7,871 nucleotides of DNA from Puniceicoccales bacterium (GTDB taxonomy: Bacteria; Verrucomicrobiota; Verrucomicrobiia; Opitutales; UBA953): assembly GCA_031284845.1 (NCBI GenBank), contig JAITXH010000093.1:1-7871 (forward strand), read 5' to 3'. Shown here in pieces: positions 1 through 6,562 of this stretch; the stretch's first letter is position 1; the number at the start of each line of letters is the position of its first letter. A program made the position numbers and the translations under genes. Under the pieces are notes generated by a model that ran no database searches, was not told where the DNA came from, and saw nothing but the letters and a program-made list of their open reading frames with translations.

Positions 1-191
1 GCCTTGAACATGGCGTCGAGGCCGCGCTGGATGTTTTCCCAGAGCGAGTAGCCCCAGGGCTTGATGACCATGCAGCCGCGCACGGGGCTGTTTTCGGCGA
101 GGTCAGCGGCTTTGATGACTTGCTGATACCACTCAGGATAATCTTCGGCGCGAGTGGGCGTGATGGCGGTTTTGACGGGTTTGCTACTCAT
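1..191 (-). CDS. proS: Prolyl-tRNA synthetase, N-terminal part (cut by window edge)
   Basis: Cytoplasmic class II aminoacyl-tRNA synthetase that charges tRNA-Pro with proline using ATP. Reading leftwards from the ATG at 191-189 gives 63 codons before the window ends. The recognisable start of the protein has TAITPTRAEDYPEWYQQV at about residues 8-25, then SPVRGCMVIKPWGYSLWENI at about 35-54. This pattern is characteristic of the archaeal/eukaryotic-like (type 3) ProRS, which lacks the editing insertion of the E. coli type; the assignment to that type rests on recalled family similarity. The start is supported by the position of the conserved block. No Shine-Dalgarno sequence is visible close to the ATG. 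The gene is divergent from pfp. A TTGGCA/AATAAT promoter-like pair lies about 120-150 bp upstream. The catalytic core and anticodon-binding domain lie outside the window, so intactness cannot be judged. Confidence 0.9.
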   Translation of the reverse strand, partial: MSSKPVKTAITPTRAEDYPEWYQQVIKAADLAENSPVRGCMVIKPWGYSLWENIQRGLDAMFK

Positions 192-266
192 ATCGTTTTT
201 GCGGAAAAAAAGGCACTCTCCATGAGGAATGCTACCAAAATGGCAAGGAATCATGGCAGGCAAGTA

Positions 267-282
267 GGAAAGCCCCCTTTCC
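267..282. repeat. Short perfect inverted repeat in the proS leader
   Basis: GGAAAG (267-272) and CTTTCC (277-282) are perfect reverse complements around a four-base CCCC loop. The loop would read GGGG in a minus-strand transcript. The repeat lies inside the predicted proS leader and upstream of pfp. No U-run follows it closely on the minus strand, so it is not a convincing terminator. It could be a small leader hairpin or chance. Confidence 0.3.
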
Positions 283-312
283 GTCGCTTCGGTGCTTTGA
301 AGTGCTTTTTTT

Positions 313-340
313 ATTATTCCCCGTTTTTCCGCGTTGCCAA
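313..340 (-). promoter_or_regulatory. Candidate sigma-70-like promoter for proS
   Basis: Read on the minus strand, TTGGCA (340-335) matches the TTGACA -35 consensus at five of six bases. AATAAT (318-313) matches the TATAAT -10 consensus at five of six, and the spacer is 16 bp. Transcription would begin near 306 and leave a leader of about 115 nt before the proS ATG. The call rests on motif matching in an AT-rich patch and has no other support. Confidence 0.35.
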
Positions 341-393
341 GCGCTCCCTCCCTCCGCAAACACGGGTGCCTTTCTTCACACAAGAATTTCAAT

Positions 394-1680
394 ATGGCTC
401 AAGAACTCACCGGCAATCTGCTCGTCGCTCAAAGCGGCGGCCCCTCTCCCGTCATCAACGCCAGTCTGGCGGGCGTCATTACCGAGGCGCTTCAATACGA
501 AGACAACATCGCGGAAATCTACGGAGGTCTCAACGGCATCCAGGGTATCCTCAACGAACAAATCATTGATTTGGCCGCTGAGTCCCAGCAGACCGTCCGC
601 GCACTGAGTCAAACGCCCGGTGCTGTCCTGGGGACCTGCCGCTACAAAGTCAAAAAGCAGCAGGATTTTGATCGCGTCTTGGATGTGTTCGCTGCGCATG
701 ACATCCGCTATTTCCTCTACATCGGCGGAAATGACTCGCAGGACACCGCTGCGAAAATCAACGCTCTCGCCATTGAGCGCGGCTATGCGTTGCGCGTCAT
801 AGGCGTCCCCAAAACCATTGATAATGACCTGTCCGTCACCGACCATTGTCCGGGCTACGGCAGTGTCATCAAATACGTCGCCGCCACTGTGCGCGAAATC
901 GCCCTCGATAACACGGCGATGGGGCAGCATGACTTCGTCTCCATTCTCGAAGTCATGGGGCGCGATACGGGCTGGATCGCCGCCGGGTCTGTCCTCGCCA
1001 AGCGCCGCACTGCGCTGCTTGAGGACGCGCCGCACATCGTCCTCCTTCCCGAAGAGCGCTTCAATCAACAGGCATTTGTGGACGCGGTGCAAAACGTCCT
1101 GCGCAAACAGAAGTTCTGTTTTGTCGTCGCCTCCGAAGGGCTGCTTGACCCTGACGGTAATTTCCTCGGTGCGGATGCAACCCGGCTCGATCCCTTTGGG
1201 CATCCCGTGCTCGGCGGAGTCGGTGAATACTTGCGCACGCTCGTCGAACAAAACCTTTCCGGCGTGAAGGCCCGTGCCGCCAAGCTCGGCATCGCACAAC
1301 GCGCCGCTGCGCACTGTGCCTCTTTGACCGATGTGCAGGAAGCCTTCCTCGTGGGCAAAGCTGCGGTGCAAGCCGCCGTCGCTGGAGAGACAGGCAAGAT
1401 GGTCGTCCTCATCCGCGAAGACAAAGATGGCAACCGGGATGTTTATTCCGTGCAGACTGGCCTTGCTCCGCTCGAGAGTGTGGCCAACAGCGTAAAACAT
1501 TTCCCTGCGGCTTGGATTGGCGAAGACAAGATGTCCATCGGCTACCAGTTTGGCAAATATGCACAACCGCTTATCGAAGGCGAATCCACGCCTCCCTACG
1601 ATGCTGGTTTGCCAAAGTATGCGCAGATCAATGGCGAACGAGTGGAACGTAAGCTCGAAACCTACGACACCAGCAAATAA
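394..1680 (+). CDS. pfp: Pyrophosphate-dependent 6-phosphofructokinase
   Basis: Cytoplasmic enzyme interconverting fructose 6-phosphate and fructose 1,6-bisphosphate, using PPi instead of ATP and therefore reversible. The product has 428 residues, longer than the roughly 320 of E. coli PfkA, as is usual for PPi-type enzymes. Visible motifs are the phosphate-binding loop SGGPSPVIN (14-22), GGNDS (111-115), PKTIDND (139-145) with the catalytic Asp at 143, and MGRDTGW (188-194). Asp114 and Lys140 replace the two glycines found at the equivalent places in ATP-dependent enzymes, which in this family marks PPi specificity. The reading frame is open upstream to a TTG at 334, but the ATG at 394 begins the conserved N-terminus (MAQELTGNLLVAQSGG). 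No clear Shine-Dalgarno sequence precedes it. lptD starts 26 bp downstream on the same strand, so co-transcription is likely. No residue or segment appears to be missing. Confidence 0.93.
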   Translation: MAQELTGNLLVAQSGGPSPVINASLAGVITEALQYEDNIAEIYGGLNGIQGILNEQIIDLAAESQQTVRALSQTPGAVLGTCRYKVKKQQDFDRVLDVFAAHDIRYFLYIGGNDSQDTAAKINALAIERGYALRVIGVPKTIDNDLSVTDHCPGYGSVIKYVAATVREIALDNTAMGQHDFVSILEVMGRDTGWIAAGSVLAKRRTALLEDAPHIVLLPEERFNQQAFVDAVQNVLRKQKFCFVVASEGLLDPDGNFLGADATRLDPFGHPVLGGVGEYLRTLVEQNLSGVKARAAKLGIAQRAAAHCASLTDVQEAFLVGKAAVQAAVAGETGKMVVLIREDKDGNRDVYSVQTGLAPLESVANSVKHFPAAWIGEDKMSIGYQFGKYAQPLIEGESTPPYDAGLPKYAQINGERVERKLETYDTSK

Positions 1681-1706
1681 GGGACAAGGGGCATGAATCG
1701 GGGAAT

Positions 1707-4091
1707 ATGAAACCGATGATGGAGTCTCGGCGGTATAAGGGCATACCGGGAAAGATATCGGCCTTATTTTTTATTTCCTGCTGTTCGCTATTCACCTTCT
1801 GTGCCGCGCCGTTGGCTCTTATGGCCGCCGGCGATGGCGAAGAAGGGAAGGCTGCACAGCCGTCTGAGACGAAAAAGTCCGGCGGCATCAGCAGTGGTGA
1901 GGATGTGAAATTGACGGGCGATAAAATCCGCAGCACTGCCGACGGCATGATTATCGAGCCGGGCACGATTGCCTTCGGCGATGTCCTCATCGAGTCGGAG
2001 GCGATTCATTATGTCACGCAGACCCAAGTCGCCCGGACTCTGGGCGAGGCGAAAGTGAGCGTCGCAAACACCTCGCGTGCTTTTCGCGCTCTGGTCGAAG
2101 GCGGCAAGATCACCCGCAGCGGCGATGCCACTGTCATAGACACGCAACAATTCCGCATGGGCACTCCGCCGGGCTATATCAAGGGCGATGTCCTCAATGC
2201 CAGCTTTGTTGAAGATTCCGCGTCTGCACCTGCTACAGAAGGCGCCAAGGCGGGTGCAGCTTCGACGACCTCCACGGCGACGATGGACAACGCCACCGTT
2301 TACTATCAGGAGCCAGATTTCTTTTCCATCTCCATAAAGGCTTCGCAGATTTTATACTCCGTCACCAAGCCCAAGACGGAAGCGCCATCCGGAGCCGAAG
2401 ACGAAGACGAAGAGGATAAAGCCGATGAAGTCGTCCGCACCATTCAGATAAAAGACGCTGTAGTCCGTGTCTCCAAGCTGCCTGTGTTTTACTTCCCGAC
2501 GCTTACTCTTCACGATCTGGAAAACCCACCCATCCGTCCGGTTATCCGCATGGGTGAAAAGAGGCATTTCGGTTTTTTCCTGCGCACCACTACCTACTAC
2601 ACCGGCTTTAAGAAAGAGCTTGGGCTGGAGCCAGGAATGCTCTTCGATGTCTATACCAAGGCGGGTGTCCTCGTCGGCCCTGCGCTCGACTACAAGATAA
2701 ACTCTGCCGACCCCGCCTATTTCCTCAAAGGCTCCCTGCAAGGGGCCTGGATAAACGATTCCAGCGAGCGCGGGATAGACAATTACGACAACCCCATAGA
2801 CAAGCAGCGCGGTTTCTTCAGGTGGGAGCATAAACAACGCCTTCCCGGGCCATTTGAAATTTCCGCCTCGCTCAACTACTGGAGCGATACCAGCGTCCTG
2901 CGCGATTTCCGCCCAGCCGATTTTCACGACAACCAGCGCCCTGATAACTTCATCGAGATTGTCCATCCCGATCCCTATTTTTACGCCAGTGCTTTCACGC
3001 GTTTTCGTGCCAACGATTTTCAAAATGTCCCGCAACGGCTCCCGGAAATCCGTTTCGATCTCAACCCCGTTGAAATCGCAAGCACCGGCATTTATCAGCG
3101 CTTCAACGCTGCCTTTGCCTATCTCTACGAGCGCTCTTCACCTGAGTTGACGCTTCCCGGCGGGGATGTCTCTATAGACAGCCCGAGGCTGGATCTTTAC
3201 TACGGCGTCACGCGCCCTTTTAAAATTGCAGACTGGTTTACATTCACTCCTGTCGCCGGTGTCCGTTCCACGACTTATCTCGACCCCGCCTCCAAGGATA
3301 TCCCTTATTTTCGTCTTCTCCCGCAATTCGGCTTCGACATGCACCTCCTCGCCCAAGGCGTTTGGGATTGTGAGAGCGCCATTTGGGATATCCACGGACT
3401 GCGCCACCAACTGCGCCCCATTGTGCAATACCGCTGGATTCCCGCTGCCGACAGAGGTGGCAGGTATATTCCCGCCATTGACCGCTACGATCTCCTGCCT
3501 TACCCGCCGCCCATAGACCTTTCCCAAAAACGCTATGCCGACGACCTCTGGGAGCAACAAGTGCTTCGTATCGGCGTCGAAAACACACTTCAAACCCGCG
3601 ATCCGGAATACGGTTCACGCGATTTGCTCTGGCTAAATATTTATCACGACTTCCGCGACACCGCACGTCCTGGTTTCCGCACGCGCTCCGACATTTTCAC
3701 CACGCTGGGTATCGCGCCTGCGTCTTGGTTGAATCTGGAGGTCTATAACCGGTTTGATACCTACGAGCGGCATTCCAATGAAATCTCCTCGGTGATCACT
3801 GTCCACGATGGTGATCGTTGGAACGCCTGGTTTGGTGTGCAACTCATTACCGACATCGCCAATGTCAGGCAGTTCAGTTGGGGTTTTGATTACCAACTCA
3901 GCACTAACTACACGCTGGCCGCGCGCTGGCGCTTCGACAGTAACGAGGGCATGCTCACCGAGCAGCATTACAGTGTTTTTCAGCGGCTTGGGCACACTTG
4001 GGTTATCGAGTATTATTTGAGCCACCGCAAAGATGCCCGGCAGGACCGCGGCTTTACCTTTGGTGCCAGCTTGCGGCTGAACACGTATTGA
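1707..4091 (+). CDS. lptD: LPS-assembly outer-membrane protein LptD
   Basis: Outer-membrane beta-barrel that receives lipopolysaccharide from the periplasmic Lpt bridge and inserts it into the outer leaflet. The 794-residue product starts with a basic stretch and a hydrophobic segment (about 17-41) ending LMAAG, a probable signal peptide. An OstA/LptA-like jellyroll region follows (about 65-220), with the TVYYQEPDFFSISIKASQI segment resembling the end of that domain. An acidic insert rich in D and E lies near 225-240, followed by VVRVSKLPVFYFPTLTL and a long barrel region rich in aromatic residues. The LptD-like block RHQLRPIVQYRWIP lies near 566-579, and the protein ends in tyrosine (LRLNTY), as many barrels do. 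GGGGA a few bases before the ATG acts as a ribosome-binding site. The mature part has a single cysteine (Cys555), unlike E. coli LptD. Another OstA-containing barrel is possible but less likely. Confidence 0.85.
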   Translation: MKPMMESRRYKGIPGKISALFFISCCSLFTFCAAPLALMAAGDGEEGKAAQPSETKKSGGISSGEDVKLTGDKIRSTADGMIIEPGTIAFGDVLIESEAIHYVTQTQVARTLGEAKVSVANTSRAFRALVEGGKITRSGDATVIDTQQFRMGTPPGYIKGDVLNASFVEDSASAPATEGAKAGAASTTSTATMDNATVYYQEPDFFSISIKASQILYSVTKPKTEAPSGAEDEDEEDKADEVVRTIQIKDAVVRVSKLPVFYFPTLTLHDLENPPIRPVIRMGEKRHFGFFLRTTTYYTGFKKELGLEPGMLFDVYTKAGVLVGPALDYKINSADPAYFLKGSLQGAWINDSSERGIDNYDNPIDKQRGFFRWEHKQRLPGPFEISASLNYWSDTSVLRDFRPADFHDNQRPDNFIEIVHPDPYFYASAFTRFRANDFQNVPQRLPEIRFDLNPVEIASTGIYQRFNAAFAYLYERSSPELTLPGGDVSIDSPRLDLYYGVTRPFKIADWFTFTPVAGVRSTTYLDPASKDIPYFRLLPQFGFDMHLLAQGVWDCESAIWDIHGLRHQLRPIVQYRWIPAADRGGRYIPAIDRYDLLPYPPPIDLSQKRYADDLWEQQVLRIGVENTLQTRDPEYGSRDLLWLNIYHDFRDTARPGFRTRSDIFTTLGIAPASWLNLEVYNRFDTYERHSNEISSVITVHDGDRWNAWFGVQLITDIANVRQFSWGFDYQLSTNYTLAARWRFDSNEGMLTEQHYSVFQRLGHTWVIEYYLSHRKDARQDRGFTFGASLRLNTY

Positions 4092-4163
4092 GTTCAACGG
4101 GTTCTGGCGCATGCGCGGCACGTATGCCCACGCTTCCCTATACATTCCGAACCTCATCCTACC

Positions 4164-4206
4164 CGGGAGGAGAGTTTTAGGTTTAATTCCTCCCGCTTTT
4201 GGATTT
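4164..4206 (+). terminator. Candidate intrinsic terminator after lptD
   Basis: CGGGAGGA (4164-4171) and TCCTCCCG (4188-4195) form a perfect 8-bp GC-rich stem with a 16-base loop. A T-rich flank follows (TTTT at 4197-4200, then GGATTTT). The element starts 73 bp after the lptD stop. The T-run is interrupted and the loop is large, so it is weaker than a textbook terminator. The GGGAGGA arm also resembles a ribosome-binding site but is too far from the next ATG (4219) to serve it directly. Confidence 0.45.
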
Positions 4207-4218
4207 TAAGCATGCGCC

Positions 4219-4602
4219 ATGAAAACTTCTGTTGATCGGAGTATCGGGGCATTCGCCATTTTCGCCGCATTTGCGCTGTCTCTGTTTGCCGGTTTTGTCG
4301 TGCTAAAGTGTCACCCGGTTTTTCTGGATGCTATTGGAGCTGCCGTAATCACGGGAGACCGGCACATCGTGCTGTTGCCGGGCGTTTCTAATTTTGTATT
4401 CCGGCACTTCAGGGAAATACTCTGGGGCTGGCTTTTCGCCTCGCTCGCTCTCGCTTTTGGCGGCTGGTATCAAGCGCGTATTGAAGATGTGACGACCCGC
4501 CTCGGGCGGCAGGTTCTTTTCTCCCTTGCTTCGGCGACGATTACGGTGACCTTTCTCACCCTTTACCTCTTTGCCGCCGCCTACGCCGTGTTGCAGCGCT
4601 GA
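4219..4602 (+). CDS. Small three-helix membrane protein, function unknown
   Basis: I do not recognise a family for this 127-residue protein. Three hydrophobic segments are visible: about 9-29 (IGAFAIFAAFALSLFAGFVV), about 66-84 and about 101-124. This suggests a small inner-membrane protein with a polar loop of about 35 residues after the first helix and a short charged loop (QARIEDVTTRLGRQ) between the second and third. The ATG at 4219 is the first possible start, because an in-frame TAA lies at 4207-4209. No Shine-Dalgarno sequence precedes it. It lies between the putative lptD terminator and another gene of unknown function. The length, codon use like the neighbours and consistent helix pattern support a real gene; nothing in the sequence points to a specific function. 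Confidence 0.7.
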   Translation: MKTSVDRSIGAFAIFAAFALSLFAGFVVLKCHPVFLDAIGAAVITGDRHIVLLPGVSNFVFRHFREILWGWLFASLALAFGGWYQARIEDVTTRLGRQVLFSLASATITVTFLTLYLFAAAYAVLQR

Positions 4603-4696
4603 ACTGCATCTTCCATAAGAAACCGCACGACAATGCAATAAACACACCGGCTCACACAGAAAATTCTGGAGCGGACAAAAAAACGAAATTTGCCAC

Positions 4697-5026
4697 ATGA
4701 CGCGTCACTTTGCTCTTCCCTTGTTTGCCCTTGTGGATCGCCACAAGATTGACCCTGATACTTCAGACTTACTCGGTCTGTCGCAACAAATCGGACACTA
4801 TCTCCTGCACAATTTTTCCATTGAGCACGGCGGTGTATCTATCGAAGGGGTACATGGTGCAGGAGGCACTGTGGATCTCTACTTAGTCATCACCGAAGTG
4901 AGCCAGGAAAGCTGGCCCGCGCTGTTCGCATTGGCGGATGTCCAGAAGACACGCCTTCTCCTGTGCGAATTTCCTGACGATGGCACGGGACGCTTTGTCC
5001 TGACCCCGCTGGAAAGCGCGGAGTAA
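4697..5026 (+). CDS. Hypothetical protein, 109 residues
   Basis: I do not recognise this protein. It has no signal peptide and no strong membrane segment, so a soluble cytoplasmic protein is the simplest reading. A glycine- and histidine-rich middle (IEHGGVSIEGVHGAGGTVDL, about 42-61) is followed by alternating hydrophobic residues that look like beta-strands (LYLVITEV, then TRLLLCEF) and an acidic C-terminus. The ATG at 4697 is the first start after an in-frame TAA at 4616-4618, and no in-frame GTG or TTG lies between. No Shine-Dalgarno sequence is visible close to it. It follows the small membrane protein by 94 bp on the same strand and precedes the esterase gene by 65 bp. Its reality rests on an open frame of normal composition in a slot that would otherwise be an unusually long gap. 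Confidence 0.6.
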   Translation: MTRHFALPLFALVDRHKIDPDTSDLLGLSQQIGHYLLHNFSIEHGGVSIEGVHGAGGTVDLYLVITEVSQESWPALFALADVQKTRLLLCEFPDDGTGRFVLTPLESAE

Positions 5027-5091
5027 GCTCCTGCCATTCGGGGCGATGGAGAGCGCAACTTTTTCCCCAGAAGTCTGTCTTCTTGTCCGTT

Positions 5092-6543
5092 ATGGCTCTG
5101 CGATTATTCTCTCTCGTCTTTTTTTTACTCTGTCCGGTGCTTGCCAGCGCGACCGGATTTAAACTGGCTCACGCTTTCGGCGGCGGCATGGTGCTCCAGC
5201 GTGAACACCCTATCCCTGTATGGGGCGAGGCCGAAACCGGGACTCTGGTCACGGTCTCCTTCGCCGGGCAAAAAAAGACCGCCGAAGCGGATACAAAAGG
5301 AGAATGGAAACTCACCCTTGATCCCCTTCCTGCATCTTCCGAGGGCCGCACCTTTGTTGTTTCAGGCGGCGACGAAGTCCTGGAGTTAAAAGATGTGCTC
5401 GTCGGTGAAGTCTGGGTTTGCTCCGGCCAGTCCAATATGGAGATGGGCATACGCAAAGTAGAAAAGGGCCGGGAGGAAATCAGCAAAGGCAACTATCCGC
5501 TCATCCGCCTGCGCTATTTACGGAGATTTACAGCCGACACCCGGCAGACACAGATCCGGGGGAGCGAATGGACAGCCTGCTCGCCGGAGAGCCTCCAGCG
5601 CGGTCCGTGGGGCGGTTTCACGGCAGTGGGCTTTTATTTTGGATTGGCGCTGCACAATGAGTTAAAAGTTCCCGTCGGCATAATCCAGTCCGCTTGGGGT
5701 GGCACGCGCATTGAACCATGGACTGCGACTGAAGCTTTTCTGAAGGTGCGTGGGCTGGAAAAATACGCCGAGCAGGCAAAAAGGGCGTCCAAAGCAGGAA
5801 AGCCTTCCGCGCTCTATAATGCGATGATCCACCCCCTCATTCCGTATGCCATCCGGGGTGCCATTTGGTATCAGGGCGAGGCGAATATGGGCGATACTGA
5901 CTACACGGAAAAAATGCACGCCCTCGTCCAGGGCTGGCGCACCGCGTGGGGGCAGGGCGACTTTCCGTTTTATTACGTCCAGCTCGCCCCATTCATTTAC
6001 AAGAAGAACCCGGAAACACTGGCTGAGCTTTGGGAACAGCAGACTGCCGCGCTTGCCATCCCTAATACCGGCATGGCCATCATCAATGATATCGGCAATA
6101 TTCGCGACATCCATCCGGCCAACAAACACGACGTCGGCGCCCGGTTGGCCCGCCTCGCCTTGTCTCGCACCTACGGCGTAAAGTTCACCGATGATTCCGG
6201 CCCGATTTTCAAAACAGCCCGTGTTGACGGCGGAAAAGTCATCGTCGAATTCAATTATGCGGCAAGCGGACTGGCTTCGCGCGATGGCAATCCATTGACA
6301 CATTTTAAAGTCGCCGGCGCAGACGGCGTCTTCCACGACGCGCAAGCTACCATCGTCGGGAACACGGTCGAAGTCCTCAGCCCGGAAGTGTCCGATGCGC
6401 GGCAAGTGCGTTTCGCCTGGCGCGAAGACGCCGGGCCGAATCTAGTGAATGGCGAGAAGCTGCCCGCTTCCGCATTCCGCTGGACGGCCCCTGTGCCTGA
6501 ACCTGTCGCTCTGCCGCCGTCTGCGCCAACCGAAACCAAATAA
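5092..6543 (+). CDS. Exported sialate O-acetylesterase-like SGNH hydrolase
   Basis: Probable exported serine esterase of the SASA (sialate 9-O-acetylesterase) family, which removes acetyl groups from sialic acids or, in related members, other acetylated glycans. The 483-residue product begins with a signal peptide (MALRLFSLVFFLLCPVLASA, 1-20). A beta-rich N-terminal region follows (GGGMVLQREHPIPVWGEA, about 30-47). The SGNH blocks are CSGQSNMEM with the nucleophile Ser114, SAWGGTRIEPW (200-210), IWYQGEAN (258-265), and DIHPANKHDVG (339-349) with the Asp339/His341 pair. All catalytic positions look intact. A TTG at 5083 would add three residues, but the ATG at 5092 gives a cleaner signal peptide. 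No Shine-Dalgarno sequence is seen, and a weak AGAAG/CTTCT inverted repeat (5069-5083) sits just before the start. The flavin reductase gene follows after 19 bp. The true substrate cannot be read from the sequence. Confidence 0.88.
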   Translation: MALRLFSLVFFLLCPVLASATGFKLAHAFGGGMVLQREHPIPVWGEAETGTLVTVSFAGQKKTAEADTKGEWKLTLDPLPASSEGRTFVVSGGDEVLELKDVLVGEVWVCSGQSNMEMGIRKVEKGREEISKGNYPLIRLRYLRRFTADTRQTQIRGSEWTACSPESLQRGPWGGFTAVGFYFGLALHNELKVPVGIIQSAWGGTRIEPWTATEAFLKVRGLEKYAEQAKRASKAGKPSALYNAMIHPLIPYAIRGAIWYQGEANMGDTDYTEKMHALVQGWRTAWGQGDFPFYYVQLAPFIYKKNPETLAELWEQQTAALAIPNTGMAIINDIGNIRDIHPANKHDVGARLARLALSRTYGVKFTDDSGPIFKTARVDGGKVIVEFNYAASGLASRDGNPLTHFKVAGADGVFHDAQATIVGNTVEVLSPEVSDARQVRFAWREDAGPNLVNGEKLPASAFRWTAPVPEPVALPPSAPTETK

Positions 6544-6550
6544 AAATACG

Positions 6551-6556
6551 AAGGAG
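6551..6556 (+). promoter_or_regulatory. Shine-Dalgarno site that fixes a TTG start
   Basis: AAGGAG lies six bases upstream of the TTG at 6563-6565. It is the best ribosome-binding site in the window and is decisive here. The frame stays open back to an ATG at 6449 inside the upstream esterase gene, but the flavodoxin-fold sequence begins exactly at the TTG (MNVLLLNGSPR). Confidence 0.8.
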
Positions 6557-6562
6557 TGTAAC

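Noticed and set aside
288..317. Possible pfp promoter (TTCGGT, 18 bp, TATTAT)
   Set aside because: The -10 element is good, but the -35 element matches only two consensus bases, and the same AT-rich patch fits better as the minus-strand proS -10.
376..1566. A 396-codon open frame antisense to pfp
   Set aside because: Its codons are the exact reverse complements of the pfp codons, so it stays open wherever pfp avoids TTA, CTA and TCA, which are rare in this GC-rich coding sequence. The translation resembles no protein family I know, while pfp has full motifs.
2352..3035. Long antisense open frame within lptD; similar ones at 3138-3593 and 3633-4157
   Set aside because: All are in codon-aligned antisense register with lptD and have the same codon-bias explanation. 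No recognisable domains appear.
4107..4116. Ten-base palindrome GCGCATGCGC just after lptD
   Set aside because: It is a single short palindrome with no partner copies, T-run or known binding-site match. It is probably chance in GC-rich sequence.
5662..6405. A 247-codon open frame antisense to the esterase gene
   Set aside because: It is codon-aligned antisense to a gene with intact SGNH motifs, and its translation shows no family features.
6449..6562. N-terminal extension of the flavin reductase to the ATG at 6449
   Set aside because: It would overlap the esterase gene by 95 bases and add residues unlike the family. The TTG at 6563 has an ideal AAGGAG site and begins exactly at the conserved fold.
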